Below, piece after piece: positions 34,861 through 43,581 of a stretch of DNA of 49,017 bases. Below the pieces are notes generated by a model, which made no database searches, was not told the origin of the DNA, and was given only the letters and a program-made list of their open reading frames with translations. Within the stretch, counting starts at the first letter, position 1, and each line of letters starts with the position of its first letter. A program made the translations under genes and the position numbers. The stretch is from NCBI GenBank assembly GCA_029907515.1, contig JARYLT010000012.1, positions 1-49,017 on the forward strand, written 5' to 3'. Source of the stretch: Spirochaetota bacterium (GTDB taxonomy: Bacteria; Spirochaetota; UBA4802; UB4802).

Positions 34861-35583
34861 CTATTCTTTTAAAAGTTCCCACAACACAATGCCACAGGCA
34901 ACCGATGCATTGAGCGATGATACCTTTCCTTTAAGCGGAATGCGTACAATTACATCGCACAAACTTTGTGTTAGATGGCGCATGCCGCTTCCCTCACTGC
35001 CAATGACTACAACTGCAGGTTTATAGGTAGCAATAGTAGTGATTGGTTGAGTGCCTCTATCGCTGGTTCCAATTACCCAGAATCCTGCCTTTTTAGCATC
35101 ATCTAAGAATCGTGCCAGGTTAGGTACCTGCAAAACAGGGATATGAGCAGTAGCGCCCGCTGACGCTTTAATGATGGTTGGTGTAATCTCAGGTGCATGT
35201 GCTTTCGTAACAACTACTGCACTGCCACCTAGGGCCTCGGTGGTTCGGATGATGGAGCCAATGTTGTGTGGATCGGTTATCTCATCACAGGCCACAATAA
35301 CACCATGACTGGAAGCAATTTTTTTTAACTCACATTGTTTTTCTTCATTTTTGGGGCGATAGTTCATAACAAGAGCTACACCCTGATGATGGGCAGCACA
35401 GTGTGAATCAAACCAGCTTTTGTTTACTTTCTGTACAGGGATATGTTTACTGTGGGCCGCAGCAATAATAACATCGATGATTTTCCCGTGTGCAGATTCG
35501 GATACATACAGTGTTGCATCCCCTTGAAGGGTGGCAAGGTATTCAAGCACTACCTTGCGGCCAACTACGATTTGCGTATCCAC
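34861..35583 (-). CDS. rlmB: 23S rRNA 2'-O-ribose methyltransferase, SpoU/RlmB family
   Basis: SPOUT-class tRNA/rRNA methyltransferase; 240 residues. Motif 1 is DPHNIGSIIRTTEALG, motif 2 is VIGSEGSGMRHL and motif 3 is IPLKGKVSSLNASVACGIVL, forming the knotted SAM site. The N-terminal L30e-like domain (VVGRKVVLEYL) fits RlmB. The start is a GTG that overlaps the cysS 3' end by 19 bases and has AAGG upstream. The target nucleotide is inferred from family (RlmB modifies G2251 in E. coli); other SpoU substrates are possible. Confidence 0.88.
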   Translation of the reverse strand: MDTQIVVGRKVVLEYLATLQGDATLYVSESAHGKIIDVIIAAAHSKHIPVQKVNKSWFDSHCAAHHQGVALVMNYRPKNEEKQCELKKIASSHGVIVACDEITDPHNIGSIIRTTEALGGSAVVVTKAHAPEITPTIIKASAGATAHIPVLQVPNLARFLDDAKKAGFWVIGTSDRGTQPITTIATYKPAVVVIGSEGSGMRHLTQSLCDVIVRIPLKGKVSSLNASVACGIVLWELLKE

Positions 35584-36989
35584 CGGGTACCTTCTTTGGT
35601 GTCCTGTAATATAATGCCTTTTTGTAGAAGCTCATCACGGATTGCATCAGCTTTTGCAAAATTTTTTTCTTTGCGAGCTTTGTTACGTTCTTCAATCAGG
35701 GCTTCAATTTCTTCCTTATTGAGATGCAAAACTTCAGGGAAGAAGATAAATCCAAATACTGTATCTATTTTCTTTAACACATCCATTACATACATTGCAT
35801 CTGATTTGCTTAATGAATTGGAATCAATCATGGTATTAATATCATGGATGAAATCAAAAAAGATGCCGGTGCCTCCTGCAATGTTTAAATCATCATCAAC
35901 TGTTTCGGTAAACGCAGTAATGAAAGCATTGCATCGGTAGGTAACCTTTTGATTGGGTAATGCATCATGTTTTATGTCATTGAGGCGTGCTAAAAGGTTA
36001 TCAATGCGAAGGAGTGCCTGAGCAGCCTGATTCAATCCGTCAAAGGTGAAATTGAGTTGTTTGCGGTAATGCGCAGTTAAAAGCAGGTAGCGGATTGCCC
36101 GTGGACTATACCCTTTATCAAGAAGGTCGCGCAGTGTATAAAAATTGCCCAGTGATTTTGACATCTTTGAACCTTCAACAAGCAGGTGTTCAACATGGAT
36201 CCAGTACCGCACAAATGGTTCATCGTAGGCAGCTTCACTCTGAGCTATCTCATTTTCATGGTGAGGGAAGATTAAATCAACCCCTCCTGTGTGAATATCA
36301 ATGGTGGTGCCAAAGATTTTACGCACCATTGCTGAACATTCAATATGCCATCCAGGCCTTCCTTTGCCAAATGGGGTATCCCAGTATGGTTCGTTTTCTT
36401 TTGGTGCTTTCCACAGTGCAAAGTCGCGCACATCCTCTTTGCTGTATTCATCAGCGTCATAGCGGGCACCAGCTTTAATATCCATACTGGTAACGTTGCT
36501 TAAACGCCCATACCGGTGGAATTTTGCAATACTGAAATAGATGGAACCATCTTTTTCATAGATAAGCCCTTTTTTATCTAAATGGGCAATGATGTCAATC
36601 ATGGCATCAATGGATTCGGTAGCACGAGGGTAATGTTCTACAGGTTCAATGTTAAGTGTTCTAAGATCCTCAAAGAATATTTGAGTATATTTGTCAGTAT
36701 ATTCACGCAAGGTTATTCCTTCCTTAAGAGCACCTGCTATTGTCTTATCATCAACGTCAGTAATATTCATTGCGTGATTAACCTTAAATCCCCTGAATTT
36801 AAGGTAGCGCCGCAAAAAGTCATTAAACACAAAAGTTCGGAAGTTGCCTATATGGGCATAGCTATACACAGTGGGGCCGCACGAATATATGGTAACTGGC
36901 GGATAATCTTCTATATTTTCTTTGGGTACACCACCAGGTATGAATGGTTCAAGACGTCGGGTCAGTGTATTGAATATTTTCAGTGCCAC
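35565..36989 (-). CDS. cysS: Cysteinyl-tRNA synthetase
   Basis: Class I synthetase, 474 residues, full length. Zinc/substrate site YSCGPTVYSYAHIGNFR (HIGH variant HIGN), HIECSAM and HHENEIAQSEA for zinc binding, and SKMSKSLGN (KMSKS). GTG start at 36989 preceded by GGAGG with 7-base spacing. It overlaps rlmB by 19 bases, a pairing also common elsewhere (cysS-rlmB). Confidence 0.96.
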   Translation of the reverse strand: MALKIFNTLTRRLEPFIPGGVPKENIEDYPPVTIYSCGPTVYSYAHIGNFRTFVFNDFLRRYLKFRGFKVNHAMNITDVDDKTIAGALKEGITLREYTDKYTQIFFEDLRTLNIEPVEHYPRATESIDAMIDIIAHLDKKGLIYEKDGSIYFSIAKFHRYGRLSNVTSMDIKAGARYDADEYSKEDVRDFALWKAPKENEPYWDTPFGKGRPGWHIECSAMVRKIFGTTIDIHTGGVDLIFPHHENEIAQSEAAYDEPFVRYWIHVEHLLVEGSKMSKSLGNFYTLRDLLDKGYSPRAIRYLLLTAHYRKQLNFTFDGLNQAAQALLRIDNLLARLNDIKHDALPNQKVTYRCNAFITAFTETVDDDLNIAGGTGIFFDFIHDINTMIDSNSLSKSDAMYVMDVLKKIDTVFGFIFFPEVLHLNKEEIEALIEERNKARKEKNFAKADAIRDELLQKGIILQDTKEGTRWIRKS

Positions 36990-37309
36990 CGTTTTTCCTC
37001 CAGAAGTTTGGTGATAGTACTAACAAAGAAATTGCAGCTACTGTAAACAGTCAAGTAAAAGTGAAAAAGTGCAGCATTAAAATATGTATATGCTCTTTGC
37101 CAGGTGGATAAATTACTCTGGCCACTCCCATATTTACCAAAAAGATCTTTGCCTTTTTCATACGGATTGTTTATTTTATTATAATGTTCAAAAAACAGTG
37201 TAAGTGCTCTTTTTATTACTTCGGATTTTGATATATTTTCTTTTTTTTTGAGACAGCCCCTTTTATTTTTTGTCAGGAGTTATTAATACATTTTTTCTAT
37301 ATAGATATG
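36990..37309. other. Intergenic region without a gene (320 bases)
   Basis: No gene or confident regulatory site. A solo stretch near 37248-37262 (TGAGACAGCCCCTTTT) resembles ends of some insertion sequences but has no partner, so I do not call an element. Confidence 0.5.
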
Positions 37310-37819
37310 TCAATCCTGTATAATTTCTTCTCTGACTGGTACATATTCAATGGTTTTTTCTTTTACCTCAATGGAAGGAGGAGGAGCAGGCATTTCCGGT
37401 GCCGGGATATATGCTTTTGTAAAATCTATTTTATTAAAATCCTCAGGTGAGAGCTTATAATAGGCCAAAAGGAGGTGAAGCTTTTTTATATATTCAATAA
37501 GTTCTTTCATCTTTTTATTTTTACGGTCAATTGTTTCACGAGATTCTTTGACAACACGTTTTAGCAGCTCAGTTCTTTTTTTCAGTTTTTCTTCAAGTTC
37601 AACAATACGTTCATAGTACTCTTTATTGACTTTCTTAAAATCAATACGGGCTATAACAATTTCGCCTTCGTCCTTTTCCTTTTCTATTTCCTTAATGATG
37701 TCATTGAGTTCCTTGGAGGACAAAAGGTCCTTTGTAGATGTCTGCAGCCATTTTTTGCCGTCATCATCGGTAAACTCATATACATCAGGAAGTGTTTTCT
37801 TTTTTCGTTTAAATAACAT
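37310..37819 (-). CDS. Coiled-coil protein, unknown function
   Basis: A 169-residue, strongly charged protein. A short N-terminal part (FKRKKKTLPDVYEFTDDDG) is followed by a long helical Lys/Glu stretch (about 35-120, likely coiled coil) and a Pro-rich tail (APEMPAPPP). No membrane segment. Not recognised. Only a weak GAG precedes the start. Its position is between cysS and the FN3-type exported protein, both on the minus strand. Confidence 0.6.
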   Translation of the reverse strand: MLFKRKKKTLPDVYEFTDDDGKKWLQTSTKDLLSSKELNDIIKEIEKEKDEGEIVIARIDFKKVNKEYYERIVELEEKLKKRTELLKRVVKESRETIDRKNKKMKELIEYIKKLHLLLAYYKLSPEDFNKIDFTKAYIPAPEMPAPPPSIEVKEKTIEYVPVREEIIQD

Positions 37820-37929
37820 ACTCGTTACTGTAATATATATTCATGAAACTCCAGTTTGGAAGATACTGTGTTCTTTAGTATACTATCGACACTTTATCAA
37901 CATCTGTTTATGTAAATATTTCAGGCAAA

Positions 37930-39213
37930 TTACTGATTCGAATACTCTTTCATCTTTGCTCTGATTTCCTTGTTTGATGTACTCCATAGAATAGTATTGC
38001 CCGCCCAGTTTTTATATTCCTTAAAATATGTTGTTGCAATACCAATAGACTGATACAGCGGAAGCTGGGCTGTATATCCTTCATCGTCTGTTACTTCAAT
38101 GGTGCCATCCTGTGCTCCAAAAGCAATAGCATTGAGCAAAAGCCTCTGAACAAGCTCCATATCATAGTTACTTGTTGTAAGAAGATCAAACGGCTTTTTA
38201 GTTTCCAGTTTTACCACATACGTATTCTTCTTAATGAAGTACACAACATTATTTTCAGTATCCATAATTACTGTATCAAAATCCTTTAATACAGTAAGCT
38301 GCCCTCTGGAAATATATGATTTCACGACCTGCATGATGATTCTCAATTTAACTGAATTCATATATTGCGGCTTAATCAAATCAATATGTTCTTTTATCAG
38401 AGCTTTCTGTTCTTCATCCTGAGGTTTTTCTTCGGGCTTTTTATATTGCGAAAGCACCTTATCCAGGTCAAGGTTTTCCTTGTTCTCTGGTGTGATATAC
38501 GCCGATACAGGTGTTGAGCTGTCTATTGCAAAACCATCCTGTAAAGCCTGAACTTTGTACCAGTAAACAGTTCCAGGCTGAACATCAGTATCAGTATAGG
38601 TTGTGGTGGAAATGGTGGCGATAGTATCGTACGGTCCATCTTTCAAAAGCGAGCGCAGGATAGCATAGGAACTGCTGTTGCCATAGGCTTCAAAATTAAT
38701 GGTGATCTGATTTAAGGAACTATCGCCCAGAGCCACTACATTGCTTATTTTTATTATTTTTGTTTGCAGTATGAGCGATAGTTGTTTTTCAAGAGTTTTT
38801 GCAGAAAGATGAATGCTGTTATATAAAGCCCAATCAAATGATGTTGCAATGAAATTGTTATTTTCCCGTGAATACAGTTTATACTCTATGTTTATCTGCC
38901 CCACTGAATGCGATAGCTCTGAAAAAAGGACATAGTCAGATTTGCGTTTATCGGAAAATTTTTTAATTGATGAACGTGCACTGTCATCATTTAAATCCAG
39001 CATGGAGTTCAATGAACTAACGTTTTGAATGCTATCTATTGAAACACCTTCAATAGTCATGTTTTTAAGTGACTCAAATAATATGGAAGATTGATCGTTC
39101 AGGTCTTCCGGGCAAAACGGAAAGACAACTGTCAGGGTTTTTGCATTAAGCATGCTGACTGAAAACAAAACACATAAACAAGAATATGTAATCTTTTTTA
39201 ACAATGGTATCAT
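37930..39213 (-). CDS. Exported protein with a fibronectin-III-like domain
   Basis: A 427-residue protein with a signal peptide (cleavage after about residue 24, LNAKT). The middle (about 180-245) reads like FN3: FEAYGNSSSYAILRSL..., TTTYTDTDVQPGTVYWYKVQAL. The N-terminal 170 residues have an alternating beta/alpha look and the C-terminal part is unrecognised, with two probable strand-rich regions. Function unknown; probably periplasmic or surface-located. Four GCGATAG motifs lie within 300 bases (38617-38917). Confidence 0.65.
   Translation of the reverse strand: MIPLLKKITYSCLCVLFSVSMLNAKTLTVVFPFCPEDLNDQSSILFESLKNMTIEGVSIDSIQNVSSLNSMLDLNDDSARSSIKKFSDKRKSDYVLFSELSHSVGQINIEYKLYSRENNNFIATSFDWALYNSIHLSAKTLEKQLSLILQTKIIKISNVVALGDSSLNQITINFEAYGNSSSYAILRSLLKDGPYDTIATISTTTYTDTDVQPGTVYWYKVQALQDGFAIDSSTPVSAYITPENKENLDLDKVLSQYKKPEEKPQDEEQKALIKEHIDLIKPQYMNSVKLRIIMQVVKSYISRGQLTVLKDFDTVIMDTENNVVYFIKKNTYVVKLETKKPFDLLTTSNYDMELVQRLLLNAIAFGAQDGTIEVTDDEGYTAQLPLYQSIGIATTYFKEYKNWAGNTILWSTSNKEIRAKMKEYSNQ
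38617..38917. repeat. Cluster of four GCGATAG motifs
   Basis: GGCGATAGT (38617-38625), ACTATCGCC (38719-38727), AGCGATAGT (38774-38782) and TGCGATAGC (38909-38917). The densest local group of a 7/8-mer that recurs about 30 times across the window; all four lie in the coding region of the FN3-type gene. Confidence 0.7.
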
Positions 39214-39474
39214 ACTGTTCCCTTATCTCTTGTATGTATATCGAATAGTAACCATCTAATAGTTATGATTAAATAAAGTATAACTACTCACTCATCCTCA
39301 ACGTTCAACGGTTTTACAATGTAGCAATCTGTATTATGCCATTCATCAGTAAAGTGTTTGACATTAATAGTATGAACTATCATACTAAATATACTAAAAT
39401 AGTGTATGTAAATGCAACTATTTTGTTATGAATTTATTGTAAATACAATGTTATACACGTATTAGGGAGGATGT

Positions 39475-39915
39475 ATGGGCACGTACGAACACCTCATTGT
39501 GCGAAAGCCAATAAATGTTAATGAACTTCCGGATCATGATTTCAGCCAGGTTATTCCCTATCCTGTACTTATGGGTAAAGAACTTGTGCCCGAAGCCAAT
39601 GCATGGGCACTGTATCTATACATTAAAACAATTACACAGGAGATGAAAGATATTGCTATAAAGATGGACAGGGCAACACCACATAAGCATGACTTTGATG
39701 AGATGTACTTAATGATTGGCGACGAAAAAGCGATTACCTTTGAGGTGATGCTTGGTGATGAAACGTATCAGGTTGCAACTCCTGCGGCGGTGTATATCCC
39801 AAAGGGCACTCCGCATGCAATACGTCCTGTGGATGCAACCGTTGGTGCCACTGGAGGGTTGATACCGGTGTGTCTCAACGGTGAGTATATAACATTGCCT
39901 GTGGATAAGGGATGA
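39475..39915 (+). CDS. Cupin-domain protein
   Basis: A 146-residue single-domain cupin. HKHDFDEMYLMIGD carries two histidines and the acidic residue of cupin motif 1; PAAVYIPKGTPHAIRPV carries the motif 2 histidine, so a metal site is likely. No substrate can be assigned. GGGAGG lies just upstream, with 4 bases to the ATG. The stop is 3 bases before the glycerate kinase start, so the two are co-transcribed. It may act on a sugar acid, but this is only suggested by the neighbour. Confidence 0.8.
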   Translation: MGTYEHLIVRKPINVNELPDHDFSQVIPYPVLMGKELVPEANAWALYLYIKTITQEMKDIAIKMDRATPHKHDFDEMYLMIGDEKAITFEVMLGDETYQVATPAAVYIPKGTPHAIRPVDATVGATGGLIPVCLNGEYITLPVDKG

Positions 39916-39918
39916 AAC

Positions 39919-41235
39919 ATGAATCCACATGAAGACATCAAGGCCATGTATTCAAAGGCTATTGAGGCAGCCAGTCCCTATGGTGCTGTACGTTCGTCGT
40001 TGATACGGGAAGGCAATGCGTTGCGTTTAAAGGATGGCAGTGTGTTTGATCTTTCAGCTTTCAAGCATATTTATGTGGTTGGGGCTGGGAAAGCAACTGC
40101 ACCCATGGCAAAGGCAGTTGAGGATATTCTGGGCGATAGTATATCAGAAGGGGTGATTGCTGTAAAATATGGTTATCGTGAAAAGCTTTCCCATATTACC
40201 CTGCGTGAAGCAGCTCATCCAGTGCCCGATGAAAACGGACTAAAAGCATCTCAGGAGATCATTGATCTGCTTGGAAAAGCAGGGGAAGATGACCTGGTAA
40301 TATCATGCATTTCAGGTGGAGGATCGGCACTGTTGCCGTATCCGGTAAAACCAATTACACTGGCCGAAAAGCAGGATTTAACTCAAAAGCTATTAAAAAG
40401 TGGGGCTTCAATTAAGGAATTAAATATTGTTCGTAAACACCTATCACGAACAAAAGGTGGCAACCTGGCGCTTGCAGCATATCCTGCCACAGTTATTAAT
40501 CTCATGATGTCGGATGTAGTGGGTGATGATATGGACATTATTGCATCGGGTCCATTTGTGCCTGATGAAAGTACCTATTCAGAAGCTCTGTCAATATTAC
40601 AGCGGTATAAGCTGGAAAAAACGGTTGCTCCATCAATAATCCATCATCTTGAAAAAGGTGTAAATGGTGAGGTTCCTGAAACTCCCAAAGATAAACATAT
40701 CTTTGAAAAAGTGCACAATAGTATTATTGCTTCAAATATCATTGCATGCATGGCAGCATACAAGAAGGCACGCGATCTGGGATATAATTCACTGATTTTG
40801 TCATCAATGATTGAAGGCGACACTGCTCAGGCTGCAAGATTCCATAGTGCCATAGCATATGAAATTCTTAAAAGCGGTAATCCACTCAAAAAGCCTGCAT
40901 GTATCATCAGTGGAGGTGAAACCACCGTGGTGGTTAAAGGTTCAGGACTTGGTGGGCGTAATATGGAGTTTGCACTACAGATAGCCGGGTTAATTGAAGG
41001 AACATCAATCATTGCTGCAAGTGTGGGAACTGACGGTACTGATGGTCCAACTGATGCTGCAGGTGCACTGGCCGATGGTACAACAATAAAAAGAGCACAA
41101 AAACTTGGATTGAATATAGAGGAGTATATCAATAATAGTGATTCGTATCACTTTTTTGAAAAACTTGGTGATTTAATCAAAACAGGTCCCACCAATACCA
41201 ATGTGATGGATTTAAGAATTATTATTGTAGTATAA
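39919..41235 (+). CDS. Glycerate 2-kinase (MOFRL family)
   Basis: ATP-dependent phosphorylation of D-glycerate to 2-phosphoglycerate; 438 residues. HIYVVGAGKATAPMAKAVE, CISGGGSALLPYP, IVRKHLSRTKGGNLA, and GTDGTDGPTDAAGALADG (the MOFRL C-terminal motif) are diagnostic for the GckA/TtuD family. AAGGGA lies before the ATG. Some relatives were earlier labelled hydroxypyruvate reductases; the kinase motif here argues against that. Confidence 0.9.
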   Translation: MNPHEDIKAMYSKAIEAASPYGAVRSSLIREGNALRLKDGSVFDLSAFKHIYVVGAGKATAPMAKAVEDILGDSISEGVIAVKYGYREKLSHITLREAAHPVPDENGLKASQEIIDLLGKAGEDDLVISCISGGGSALLPYPVKPITLAEKQDLTQKLLKSGASIKELNIVRKHLSRTKGGNLALAAYPATVINLMMSDVVGDDMDIIASGPFVPDESTYSEALSILQRYKLEKTVAPSIIHHLEKGVNGEVPETPKDKHIFEKVHNSIIASNIIACMAAYKKARDLGYNSLILSSMIEGDTAQAARFHSAIAYEILKSGNPLKKPACIISGGETTVVVKGSGLGGRNMEFALQIAGLIEGTSIIAASVGTDGTDGPTDAAGALADGTTIKRAQKLGLNIEEYINNSDSYHFFEKLGDLIKTGPTNTNVMDLRIIIVV

Positions 41236-41369
41236 AAAATTATTGATTAATTAAAAAAATACTTGCTAAACAAATGGCTGAGTAGTACATTTATTTCCAA
41301 TCTAGCTAATTGTATATGCAGGGATGCTAAAAAATATTATATGTTAATTTCAATTAAAGGAGTAATACA

Positions 41370-42095
41370 ATGAAAAAGAAAAGCATACTTTTTGTTTTGG
41401 CAATTGCTCTGGTTCTTTCACTGCAGTTTACACCTATGGTAAAGGCACAGCAGGCACAGCCAGCTGAAAAACAACAGTTTACAGAAGCAACACGGCCTGA
41501 AGAAAATTATTTAGCACGTTTTCATGCACTGGAGCGGGTTGAATTTTTAAAGAAATCAAATTTAGACAAAATATATATGTTAAAGGTTATAATATCCAAC
41601 TATAAAGATCAGGGCTGGGATAAAGATTACCAGGCAATATATGAAGGGTATAAAAAAGGCATGGATTATTACTATAAGCGCGATATTATATATGCCCAGG
41701 TGGAACTTGAAAAAAACCGTAAGGATATTTTTGAGTTATACAAAAAGATAGCAGAAGTTTATAAACAGAGAACACAGGCATTACTCAATGAATGTGCCAC
41801 TAAAATCCTTGACCTGGATCTGGATGAGCGAAGCAGGTCAAATCCTGACAGGAATAAAGTCTTATTCAAAAATGTTGCGCGTTTGCGCATAGCGTATGGC
41901 CAGTATGATGATGGGCAGAATATGATGGATGACCATGTATATGATACAGCAGTAAAACATTTCAGAGTTGCAAAATCGTATGCAATTCAGATACTTGAAG
42001 ACATAGACCCGGAAAATGCAAAAGGCAAATATGATCTGGATAAAGCCGACAATTTAAATAGAGTATTGAATCCGCCACAGCAGTCGGCTAAATAA
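41370..42095 (+). CDS. Exported helical protein, unknown function
   Basis: A 241-residue protein with a signal peptide (MKKKSILFVLAIALVLSLQF..., cleavage near VKAQ, residue ~27) and an almost wholly helical, Lys/Glu/Tyr-rich mature part. TPR-like segments such as DKDYQAIYEGYKKGMDYYYK and DTAVKHFRVAKSYAIQIL are suggestive only. AAAGGAG precedes the ATG. A strong terminator follows at 42126. Not recognised. Confidence 0.7.
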   Translation: MKKKSILFVLAIALVLSLQFTPMVKAQQAQPAEKQQFTEATRPEENYLARFHALERVEFLKKSNLDKIYMLKVIISNYKDQGWDKDYQAIYEGYKKGMDYYYKRDIIYAQVELEKNRKDIFELYKKIAEVYKQRTQALLNECATKILDLDLDERSRSNPDRNKVLFKNVARLRIAYGQYDDGQNMMDDHVYDTAVKHFRVAKSYAIQILEDIDPENAKGKYDLDKADNLNRVLNPPQQSAK

Positions 42096-42125
42096 GTATT
42101 ATTGTAAGTATTATGGTATTTTGCT

Positions 42126-42156
42126 AAAAGGCTGTCTGTAATAAGGCAGCCTTTTT
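42126..42156 (+). terminator. Rho-independent terminator
   Basis: AAAAGGCTG (42126-42134), a loop of about 12 bases, then CAGCCTTTT (42147-42155) running into TTC. Additional C-G pairing at the loop edge lengthens the stem. It follows the exported protein gene by about 30 bases, and the amidase starts beyond it. Confidence 0.85.
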
Positions 42157-42197
42157 CATAATACTATCTTTTTTTTAAGAGAGTGGTACACTATATA

Positions 42198-43550
42198 ATG
42201 GCAAACGTTGATTGCTTACAAAAAATTGTAGTATTTCTTGTGGTAATTACTATTACTATCTTTTCATTTAAAATTCCCATAACCAGATTGGAATTCCCGC
42301 TATATCGTGTTGTGCTTGATCCTGGACATGGTGGCAAGGCAACCATACCAAAGGATGAGTACGGTGATAGGTTTGACGTGCTTTCCATGAAATACCTGGA
42401 TGTATATCGTGAAGGAGCGTCGTATAAGAATTATCATGAGCATATTTATACCTTTGAAGTTGCTAAGCGTGTTGAGACACTTTTACAGTTACTATCGCCC
42501 AATGGTAATTTTGAAAAATTTTATACAATACTGCAAAAATATACTGATAAGCCTGTCAAAAGGATATATATACAGACATTCATGAGCAGGGGCCCATCAT
42601 TAAATTCACACCTTATCCATAAAGAACCTAACGCACCATACAGGTTATTTGATTTTATAAGCAATGATGGTACACTTAAAGAAGGCAGAATAAGCTACAT
42701 TAATAGCCTTAAGCCGCATCTGGTGGTTTCAATACATTTTGCTTTGAATTCGTCACCATACTTTCGTGGTATGAATGCAGTCATTGCAGCACCATACAGT
42801 ATTTTATATAAGGGATTGCAGTATTTTCAGGGTACTATCCCTGATAGGTCTTTCTTTTATACCAGTAAATATGCTGACTGGTTTACTGAAGATGAACGTA
42901 AGTCAGGGTTTTTCTGGTATTCCAATGATGTTGTTATGTATTTCACGGGCTATCGGATAAAGAATGATTATAGCATTGACACTGATGCATTCAGAGGCTA
43001 CAGGTATAATATGGTTCAGTGGGCTTATAATGACCCACCTGGCTGGGCACATATTGCAAAGCATCATCCGCCCAACACACCGTATGCAAACAATATACAA
43101 CAGTTTATTCCTCAAAATGCCTTTTTTACCCGTGAACAAAGCAAATATGAACAGTATCGCCGTGACGGAGGATTTGAAGGTTATGGTGGTGACAACCTCT
43201 ATGCATCAAATGAGATTATACGATTTGTGCTGTATAATCTTTATTCAAAGGGCATACGGCATAAAGATCAGCGGCTTGCTCCACCGTATATATCAATATG
43301 GTCAGTACCACTGCATATCAATGCCATTAATGCATTTATTGAGTTTGGATACTTAGCCCGTCCATATACCCGAACTATTATCAATAATCATCTGGATGAT
43401 GTTGCGGAGGGAATTGCTGTTGGCATATATTCACTTTTTGCTGGTGTAGAAGTTACCAAAAAGTATCCCTACACACCGTATGGAAAAAAGATTGACCTTG
43501 AAAAGTATAAAATTGATAACGATAATGACTATTTTACAATAGTGCGATAG
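42198..43550 (+). CDS. N-acetylmuramoyl-L-alanine amidase (Amidase_3) with large insertions
   Basis: Peptidoglycan amidase of the AmiC fold, about 450 residues. N-terminal membrane anchor or signal (10-27), VVLDPGHGG with the first zinc His, the acidic residue in YHEHIYTFEVAKRV, SIHFALN with the second zinc His, and the C-terminal AFIEFGYL Glu. The distances from the first His to SIH (about 130) and from SIH to the Glu (about 200) exceed the usual ones, so two insertions are present. The start is unclear: ATG 42198 or GTG 42183. Followed 31 bases later by the HtrA gene. Confidence 0.85.
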   Translation: MANVDCLQKIVVFLVVITITIFSFKIPITRLEFPLYRVVLDPGHGGKATIPKDEYGDRFDVLSMKYLDVYREGASYKNYHEHIYTFEVAKRVETLLQLLSPNGNFEKFYTILQKYTDKPVKRIYIQTFMSRGPSLNSHLIHKEPNAPYRLFDFISNDGTLKEGRISYINSLKPHLVVSIHFALNSSPYFRGMNAVIAAPYSILYKGLQYFQGTIPDRSFFYTSKYADWFTEDERKSGFFWYSNDVVMYFTGYRIKNDYSIDTDAFRGYRYNMVQWAYNDPPGWAHIAKHHPPNTPYANNIQQFIPQNAFFTREQSKYEQYRRDGGFEGYGGDNLYASNEIIRFVLYNLYSKGIRHKDQRLAPPYISIWSVPLHINAINAFIEFGYLARPYTRTIINNHLDDVAEGIAVGIYSLFAGVEVTKKYPYTPYGKKIDLEKYKIDNDNDYFTIVR

Positions 43551-43581
43551 TTCATAGTAGTATGTCTTCTGGAGAGAAAGT

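Noticed and set aside
37240-37266. TGAGACAGCCCCTTTT end resembling insertion-sequence termini
   Set aside because: No partner repeat, no transposase and no target duplication in the window; may be chance in a T-rich stretch.
41263-41291. TTGCTA-N17-TACATT promoter before the exported helical protein
   Set aside because: Both boxes match the consensus poorly, so I do not list it as a feature.
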